A stretch of 12,168 nt of DNA from an uncultured Collinsella sp. (lineage in GTDB: Bacteria > Actinomycetota > Coriobacteriia > Coriobacteriales > Coriobacteriaceae). The translations under genes were made by a program, and so were the position numbers. Positions 7,365 through 12,168 of this stretch are shown here, one piece after another; position 1 is the stretch's first letter, and each line of letters begins with the position of its first letter. The DNA lies in NCBI GenBank assembly GCA_902496375.1, contig CABVAS010000028.1, positions 1-12,168 of the forward strand, given 5' to 3'. Under the pieces are notes generated by a model that was given only the letters and a program-made list of their open reading frames with translations, was not told the DNA's origin and did not search any database.

Positions 7365-9740
7365 CTAGTGGGTCTTGCGGCGCTTGATCAGCATGATGAG
7401 GGCTATCACTACGAGCGTTGCTCCCGCTGCTGCTGCGGTGGCGACTAGGGCGAATGTTTGGTCGCCGGTGTTTGCGAGGTTCTTCGCTGTGGTCGTAGTC
7501 TTGACCTTGGTGTCGGTCTTAGCTCCGTTGTCGGACTTGGGCTTGTCCGGGTTCGTCGGGGTCTCAGGAGTCTCGGGGTCCTTTGAGCCTTCGGAATCGG
7601 TTGGGCCGGCGGTGTTTACCAGCGTATGGTCCAGGAACTTCTTGGCGCCCGCACTTGCCTGTGAGAACAGGCGGCGCGTGCGGATCGGGGTGGCGTTCAC
7701 CGTTGTGAGCGCCGTCTCCTCGGCCTCGATATTCACGAGCGTCGTGCCGGTGTCGAGGCCCACGTCGTTGTATCCCACGTGGCAGTAATACTGCGCACCG
7801 TCATCGTCTGCGGTCAGGTCAATCTCGAGCTTTGAGGCCGTTCCAGCCGCGAGGTTGCCATCGGCACCCACGAGCTTAAACTCTGTCTCGCCGCGGCCCT
7901 TGCGGTACCACATATAGGTCGGTGCCAGCCCTGTTTCGCTATCGTCGGCACCGAGTTGCTTCACATGGCCAATCGCCGAGAGCGTCAGGTGGCTTCCCGC
8001 CGCGCGCTCAACCGAAGAGTCGTATCCAAGATCCGACCCCTCCGCAGCATCCGCCGCAGGTCCGCTCACGGTCATCGTCATGCCATCGGGCATGGTCTTG
8101 ACCGTGATGATTGCCGAGCGAACACCTGTTTCGGTCGTGGATCCATTCTTAACGGCGGCGATGGCGAATCGATACTCCGTATTGGGCTGCAGCCCATCCC
8201 ACTTGAGCGAGGTCTGCGTGTTGTCGGCAATCTTCCAGCTATTGACGACCGCATCCGCCGCATTGCTCTGCAGCATGCCCACGCCGTAGCTAAAGCCACT
8301 CTTGTTTGCGAGTACATCGTCCCAGCTAAACGTAACGCTGGTCGAATCGACGGCGTTTGCCGTAAAGCCCGTCACGGCCGGCGCGTCGGGCATCTCGACG
8401 TCCTTAACGTCATAGCCCACGATCCAGAACTGGTCGGTGTCCTTGGTGCCGAGCTTGTCGCCCGAGTCTGCCTCGAACTTGTCGACATCCACCGCGTTGA
8501 CGCCCAGACGCCACACAAAACCGTACTTGCCCTGCGCGGCCTCGGGCAGGTTGTCGACGGTGCCGCCGTATTCGGTCGATTCACTCGAGGAGTTACCCGT
8601 AGTAAAGCCGGCGTTGGCACCAAAGCACAGGCCGCCAAACAACTCGTGCTTTGCGAGCTTCGCGCCCATGACAACGCTGCCGTTCAGCGTCAAGCCGAGC
8701 TCGAGCTCCTGCTCCTTGCCCTCCTCGACTTCGATGGTCTGCTCAATGCTCGCCCCCGACTGCGCGGCGGCGCCGTTAAACCCATCGTGCGTGTAGGCGC
8801 GCGTTACGCCAGGCTTGCCCAGGCCAAAGGAATCCCCAACGGGAGTCTCGCCGTTGAGCGTCGTTTGATAGGTTCCGGGTTCTCCCGACCGGTTGGTCAA
8901 AAAGTAGCTGAGCGGCGTCATATTGTGCTGTTTGGCAATGCGGTCATAGGCCTCGACATTAACGACCGAGGTCTGCGCGCCGAGCGACACGGGCGCCGCC
9001 ATCACGCCCTTGCCACCAGTTTCCTCATTTTCGATCTCATACTCGTAATAGACCATCGGAATCGTGCAGAGCACGGCCTTGTCACCCTCGCCGGCATGCG
9101 ACTCATAGCTTACGCTTGCGCTGACCGTGCGCTCGCTCCGGTAGTCATAGCATCCCTCGGCGGCAAAATCGACTGAAGCATTCATCGCGACCAGGGGCGG
9201 ACCGGTCTGCACCTCGACGGCAACGCCCAACTCGGCGCCAATGGTATAGCCCTGGGATGTCCCCGTGCCCTTTTCCTCTCCGTATGACGTGCCGCCCAAC
9301 ACCAGATAGCCGTATGCCTGCTCCAGATCCTCAACATAGGGCGCATCCTGCAGCACGGCAAGCACGCGCGGGTTGGTATAGACCTTGTAGCGGTCCTTGT
9401 ACGTGATCTTGACGCTGTCGTTGTCGACATCGGGCAGCGCGAGCGAGATAAATGTGCCGTAGGTAGTGCCGCGACGGTTGCTCTCGCTAATCACCTGCTC
9501 CTCGCCGCGGCGCACCTTTCCGTTCTCGTCGAGCGAAAAATGCGAGGCGGTCATCCAATAGTAGTCATCGTTCTTGCGCAGGTCCTCGTCGCGGTGCTTG
9601 CCCACCACGGCGATAAAGCTCTCGTTATAGCGGTCCGAACCCGAGACGCTGCCCGCCTTGACGTCGCTGATCCACACCTGTTCTATACCCTTGTGGTCAT
9701 GCTTGTTGCTGCTGTTGTATTGCTGACCGCTCATGCTCAT
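7365..9740 (-). CDS. C-terminal part of interrupted wall-anchored surface protein (Fn3, Ig-like, LANTG)
   Basis: There are 791 codons from the first ATG after the in-frame TGA. The first ~60 residues continue the FG-GAP-like pattern of the upstream piece (GSVSGSDRYNESFIAVVGKH). Residues ~70-449 are a beta-rich region with alternating polar and hydrophobic residues and no family I recognise. Residues ~450-549 form a fibronectin type III domain (SVTFSW, NTEYRFAIAAVKNG). Residues ~553-670 are Ig-like, with DDGAQYYCHVGY (C653). A Pro/Thr/Lys-rich stalk (KDPETPETPTNPDKPKS) leads to the sorting signal LANTG (755-759), a 24-residue hydrophobic helix and KRRKTH, as for sortase-anchored proteins with an LPXTG variant. 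There is no signal peptide and no ribosome site before the ATG at 9740, so independent expression is unlikely and would not give an exported product. A strong terminator follows. Confidence 0.85.
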   Translation of the reverse strand: MSMSGQQYNSSNKHDHKGIEQVWISDVKAGSVSGSDRYNESFIAVVGKHRDEDLRKNDDYYWMTASHFSLDENGKVRRGEEQVISESNRRGTTYGTFISLALPDVDNDSVKITYKDRYKVYTNPRVLAVLQDAPYVEDLEQAYGYLVLGGTSYGEEKGTGTSQGYTIGAELGVAVEVQTGPPLVAMNASVDFAAEGCYDYRSERTVSASVSYESHAGEGDKAVLCTIPMVYYEYEIENEETGGKGVMAAPVSLGAQTSVVNVEAYDRIAKQHNMTPLSYFLTNRSGEPGTYQTTLNGETPVGDSFGLGKPGVTRAYTHDGFNGAAAQSGASIEQTIEVEEGKEQELELGLTLNGSVVMGAKLAKHELFGGLCFGANAGFTTGNSSSESTEYGGTVDNLPEAAQGKYGFVWRLGVNAVDVDKFEADSGDKLGTKDTDQFWIVGYDVKDVEMPDAPAVTGFTANAVDSTSVTFSWDDVLANKSGFSYGVGMLQSNAADAVVNSWKIADNTQTSLKWDGLQPNTEYRFAIAAVKNGSTTETGVRSAIITVKTMPDGMTMTVSGPAADAAEGSDLGYDSSVERAAGSHLTLSAIGHVKQLGADDSETGLAPTYMWYRKGRGETEFKLVGADGNLAAGTASKLEIDLTADDDGAQYYCHVGYNDVGLDTGTTLVNIEAEETALTTVNATPIRTRRLFSQASAGAKKFLDHTLVNTAGPTDSEGSKDPETPETPTNPDKPKSDNGAKTDTKVKTTTTAKNLANTGDQTFALVATAAAAGATLVVIALIMLIKRRKTH

Positions 9741-9743
9741 GGT

Positions 9744-11453
9744 TCAGACCATGGACCCCAAGCCCTGAGCCCCGCTCTGTGCCGTGTTGCAGGCAAAGTC
9801 GCGGAACACATCGCCGCCCACGAGCACCTCGTCAACCGCCAGCTGCTCGGACAGGCCGTCAAGGTTGGCAGTGGCAAGGGCAATAGGCGCCAAGGTGCAC
9901 GGATAGCGCTTATCCTGAGCGCTATCCTTCCATGCGCTGTTGGGCACATGCATCAGCCCATAGGAGGCGAGGAGCCCGTCTCTGTATTCCTTACAATCGG
10001 AAAGCTTGAACTCGCCAGACTCCGAGTCAAAATACGCGTAGCGGTACAGCGCGCCGTACAGCCCCTTGCTGCCGTCAGAAGCGCCGTAATCAAAAGCGCT
10101 GCGTTGCCAGTCATAGCCCGCAAGAATAAGGCCCGTGACGGTTTCACCCGTCTTCTTTCCTTCTTCATCGTAGGCGGCAAACGTGCCGAACGTCGCATTC
10201 GCAGCGACCATGGTCTTGCCGTTCGCGGAGAGGGAGATTGCGCCCGCGTCGCCCAGAGCATCGACATGGACGAGCGCACCCTTGGATGCATCCCACGAAA
10301 ACAGCTCGCAATGCGTCGACTTATCAATATTCTTCTTGCCGTAGGGTGCCGAGACCACGATGGCGAGGTCATCGCAAAAATCGCGATCGAGGTCGCCGGC
10401 CGCTAGCGAAACGACAGAAGCTGACTGAAGCTGCGTCCAGGAGTCGTTCCCGCCCTTGTTGTGCGTGGTGTAGTCCGCGGCGTTACCGGCATCGATCTTG
10501 ACGACGCTTTGCTTCCAGTTGCCGCCCTCCAAGTCATACATGTCGACTACAGCCTTGCGCACGCCGTTCTCGTCGACATAGCAGCCCGCGTAGACAAAAA
10601 GCTCGTCGACGCCGTCGCCATCGACATCGCCCGCCTCGACATCAAAGACGGCGTCGTGCTCTTGCAGGTAACCGGCATCCAGGTACTTAAAACGGCCTTC
10701 GTACATCATATTAGTGTTGACCGTCACCGGCAGGTGTGTGTCGAGAGTGCGCGTACGCCCGTTGCTAAACGAGTAGAGGACCAGCTCAACCTTTCCGGCG
10801 TATGACTTGCCGTCAATCGTCGTGGAGGAACTGTCGCCGTAGGCACGGAGCTCGGCAACGCGGCTCTTTTTGCCCGTGCTGGCGTCGCTGCAGAACTCAA
10901 CACTCGTGGCGTGAATGCCCGAGAAACCGTTGTTGTCGTTGGCGAGTACTGTTGAAGACTCATTGTTGCTTAGGTACGACCAGGTGCCGCCACCGTAGTC
11001 GCTATGCTTGTAGAGATCGCTGTTCGTATCGAAGTTGTTGACGTTTTGCCAGAACTTTGCGGCGCCCCACACACTTCCATAGCCATCGGTGAGTTTGCTG
11101 CTGCCGCCAATGTCACCGCGCTCGACGTTCTCGAGCTTGTCGCGCAGAGTGTAGCGATTGCCATGGCTACCGTTAGCTGCCATATAGACCTCGCTGCGCG
11201 TGGCAAACGTCGTGGGGGTATCAGTTGAATAGGGGCCAACGGTATCGGCCGGAATGTCCTCGCTCGTGCCCAGACCCAGGGCTTGATAATCCTGCTCGGT
11301 CATATCGGTGATTGCGGGCGCGTCTGCCGCCTGGGCAACCTGGGGCGTGGCCGTGAAGCAGGCGACGCTCGTGGCGATCAACGCAGCAAGCGCCGCCGTC
11401 CCAACAAGCGGGATTTTCGACAGCCTACGGATACGGGGGTGTGGAACGTACAT
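9744..11453 (-). CDS. N-terminal part of interrupted surface protein (signal peptide, FG-GAP/VCBS-like repeats)
   Basis: There are 569 codons up to the TGA. The N-terminus has a basic start (MYVPHPRIRRLSK), a hydrophobic core and a likely signal-peptidase site after ATPQVAQA, so the product is exported. FG-GAP/integrin-alpha-like motifs follow, with Ca2+-binding-type acidic loops: AGDVDGDGVDELFVYAG (about residues 270-286), AAGDLDRDFCDDLAIVV (~349-365) and TANLDGLSEQLAVDEVLVGG (~522-541), the last reaching close to the stop. Such repeats build beta-propellers, often in adhesins or carbohydrate-linked proteins. The ATG at 11453 has GAGG 6 nt before it; the ATG at 11489 would add 12 residues but has no ribosome site. 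Without the downstream piece the product would be secreted, not wall-bound. The ligand is unknown. Confidence 0.85.
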   Translation of the reverse strand: MYVPHPRIRRLSKIPLVGTAALAALIATSVACFTATPQVAQAADAPAITDMTEQDYQALGLGTSEDIPADTVGPYSTDTPTTFATRSEVYMAANGSHGNRYTLRDKLENVERGDIGGSSKLTDGYGSVWGAAKFWQNVNNFDTNSDLYKHSDYGGGTWSYLSNNESSTVLANDNNGFSGIHATSVEFCSDASTGKKSRVAELRAYGDSSSTTIDGKSYAGKVELVLYSFSNGRTRTLDTHLPVTVNTNMMYEGRFKYLDAGYLQEHDAVFDVEAGDVDGDGVDELFVYAGCYVDENGVRKAVVDMYDLEGGNWKQSVVKIDAGNAADYTTHNKGGNDSWTQLQSASVVSLAAGDLDRDFCDDLAIVVSAPYGKKNIDKSTHCELFSWDASKGALVHVDALGDAGAISLSANGKTMVAANATFGTFAAYDEEGKKTGETVTGLILAGYDWQRSAFDYGASDGSKGLYGALYRYAYFDSESGEFKLSDCKEYRDGLLASYGLMHVPNSAWKDSAQDKRYPCTLAPIALATANLDGLSEQLAVDEVLVGGDVFRDFACNTAQSGAQGLGSMV

Positions 11454-11484
11454 GAGGGACCTCGCTTTATTCGAGTGGAGTGGA

Positions 11485-11558
11485 CTCATTTTTGCAAATG
11501 ATACATCCGATGCCCGATATCACGTGTCTCATTTTCGCCAACGGCGTGTCTCATTTTT
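11485..11558 (-). promoter_or_regulatory. Upstream region of the surface gene with three CTCATTTT repeats
   Basis: CTCATTTT(T) occurs at 11485-11493, 11528-11535 and 11550-11558. The last two are each preceded by GTGT, so on the minus strand they read AAAATGAGACAC. Starts are 43 and 22 bp apart, close to whole turns of the helix, which suits a regulator binding one DNA face. A weak -10 candidate (TATCAT on the minus strand, 11503-11498) would place the middle copy over the -35 region. No good -35 box is seen. All of this is inference from spacing. Confidence 0.4.
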
Positions 11559-11575
11559 GAGAATCCGAGATGCCG

Positions 11576-12041
11576 CGGAAATCTTATCCCAGCTCAAAGG
11601 CCATTTCTGGGATGTATTTTCCGTCGAGTGCCTCATCGGGAAACTGCACCCCATTTCAAGCGTCGATTCTAGGACGCACTTTCCCCTTAGACCCTCAACC
11701 GGAAACCGCATCCCACTTTGAGCGCAAATTCCGGGATGCATTTTCCGCTTGAGCCTCATTGGGAAACGGCGTCCCACTTTGAGGGCTGATTGTGGGATGC
11801 ATTTTCCGGTTTTGCTCTCATTGGGAAAATGCATCCCGTTTCTTGACCGAATAATGGGACGCAATTTCCCGTTGGAGCGCCTTTGGGAAAGTGTGTCCCA
11901 CTTCGACCGCCCAGAGTGGGATGCACTTTCCGCAAAGCACCTCAACGGGAAACTACGTCCCATTCCAAAGGCAAATTCCGGGACGCATTTTTCGAAAGCC
12001 TGCCCATCCGGAAAGCCCGTCCCACTTTGGACGCATCCGGA
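11576..12041. repeat. Right hairpin-repeat array, seven units plus a half unit
   Basis: Units begin at 11576, 11638, 11700, 11761, 11823, 11885 and 11947, with a degenerate last half at 12009. The layout matches the left array: a GGGAAA...TCCC arm, an 18-nt loop, a GGGA...TTTCC arm and a 14-15-nt linker. Loops and linkers have the same polarity as on the left, so the arrays are direct, not inverted, copies. Example: the unit at 11761 has loop ACTTTGAGGGCTGATTGT, and the left unit at 7045 has ACTTTGGGGGCTGATTCT. The array lies upstream of the surface-gene promoter region. No credible protein is encoded. Confidence 0.9.
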
Positions 12042-12082
12042 CACGGAACCATCGACCTATCAGGCCTCCCATCAATAAAGAG

Positions 12083-12168
12083 GCGTCCTCCCGGACGGCG
12101 GGGCACGAAGTTCATCGCGAGTTCCGCACGCAAAGAAGGCCACTTAATGTGGCCTTCGTCTTGCGCAG
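12083..12168. repeat. Inverted copy of the left terminator-core repeat (cut by window end)
   Basis: Positions 12110-12168, read in reverse complement, match 6752-6810 at 58 of 59 bases. The flank 12083-12112 (GCGTCCTCCCGGACGG...) occupies the place of the 29-bp arm seen on the left but has a different sequence. Its partner arm, if present, lies beyond the window. Confidence 0.8.
12135..12157. terminator. Terminator-like hairpin at right end
   Basis: The stem GAAGGCCAC / GTGGCCTTC with loop TTAAT is perfect here. On the minus strand it is followed by TTTG. It is the same hairpin as at 6763-6785 in opposite orientation. It may end a gene lying to the right of the window. Confidence 0.5.

Larger units (their letters stand above)
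7365..11453 (-). pseudogene. Full-length surface-protein gene split by one in-frame TGA
   Basis: The two long minus-strand frames (11453-9744 and 9740-7365) are in the same phase, separated only by TGA ACC. Read through, they give about 1361 residues with signal peptide, FG-GAP-like repeats, Fn3, Ig-like domain and wall anchor. Possible explanations are a nonsense mutation (for example TGG or CGA to TGA), a sequencing error or programmed readthrough; there is no frameshift. Everything on both sides is intact, so the change is recent or the stop is tolerated. Confidence 0.7.

Noticed and set aside
9744..9746. Selenocysteine at the in-frame TGA
   Set aside because: The product is an adhesin-like surface protein with no redox motif near the site, and I see no convincing SECIS-type hairpin directly downstream.
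11529..12133. Protein-coding frames through the hairpin arrays and flanking repeats
   Set aside because: Frames exist on both strands and merely translate the repeats; there are no ribosome sites and no recognisable domains.
6752..12168. Insertion sequence or transposon bounded by the inverted repeats
   Set aside because: There is no transposase or recombinase in the interval and no visible target duplication; I kept it only as a repeat observation.

Overview
The window looks like a chromosomal segment of a high-GC Gram-positive gut actinobacterium. Coriobacteriia, most likely Collinsella, is my best guess. The basis is the GC-rich codon use, the gene set (Kup, an LTA-synthase-type sulfatase, a sortase-anchored surface protein with an LANTG signal) and small hairpins containing GGACAGGCACCTTTGTGG, which I recall from Collinsella-like genomes. 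The assignment rests on recollection and was not checked by a search.

Left part (1-3300, all minus strand): potassium homeostasis. A kup-type K+ transporter gene (1106-3133) has a good TATAAT box just upstream. It is followed by a small single-helix membrane protein (850-1044) and then by a KdpD-like sensor kinase gene (738 to beyond the left edge). The kinase begins directly at the four-helix membrane domain and lacks the N-terminal KdpD/USP sensor region. A perfect 15-bp hairpin lies between the small gene and the kinase.

Middle (3293-6679): a minus-strand nitroreductase-family flavoprotein and, divergently, a plus-strand membrane sulfatase of the lipoteichoic-acid synthase family with all recognisable catalytic residues.

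Right part (6680-12168): a surface-protein cassette framed by repeats. One minus-strand reading frame (11453 to 7365) would encode a roughly 1360-residue exported protein: signal peptide, FG-GAP/VCBS-type repeats, a long beta-rich region, an Fn3 domain, an Ig-like domain, a proline-rich stalk and an LANTG sorting signal. It is split by a single in-frame TGA at 9744-9746. The upstream piece has the signal peptide and the downstream piece has the wall anchor, so neither half makes sense alone. On each side of the gene lies an array of hairpin units about 62 bp long (six units on the left, seven and a half on the right). The two arrays have the same orientation and matching unit order. Outside the arrays, a 59-bp sequence containing a terminator-like hairpin is present as inverted copies (58/59 identical) at 6752-6810 and 12110-12168. 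On the left, this core sits between 29-bp inverted arms. No transposase or recombinase gene is visible. The repeat-framed, interrupted surface gene is the most unusual part of the window.
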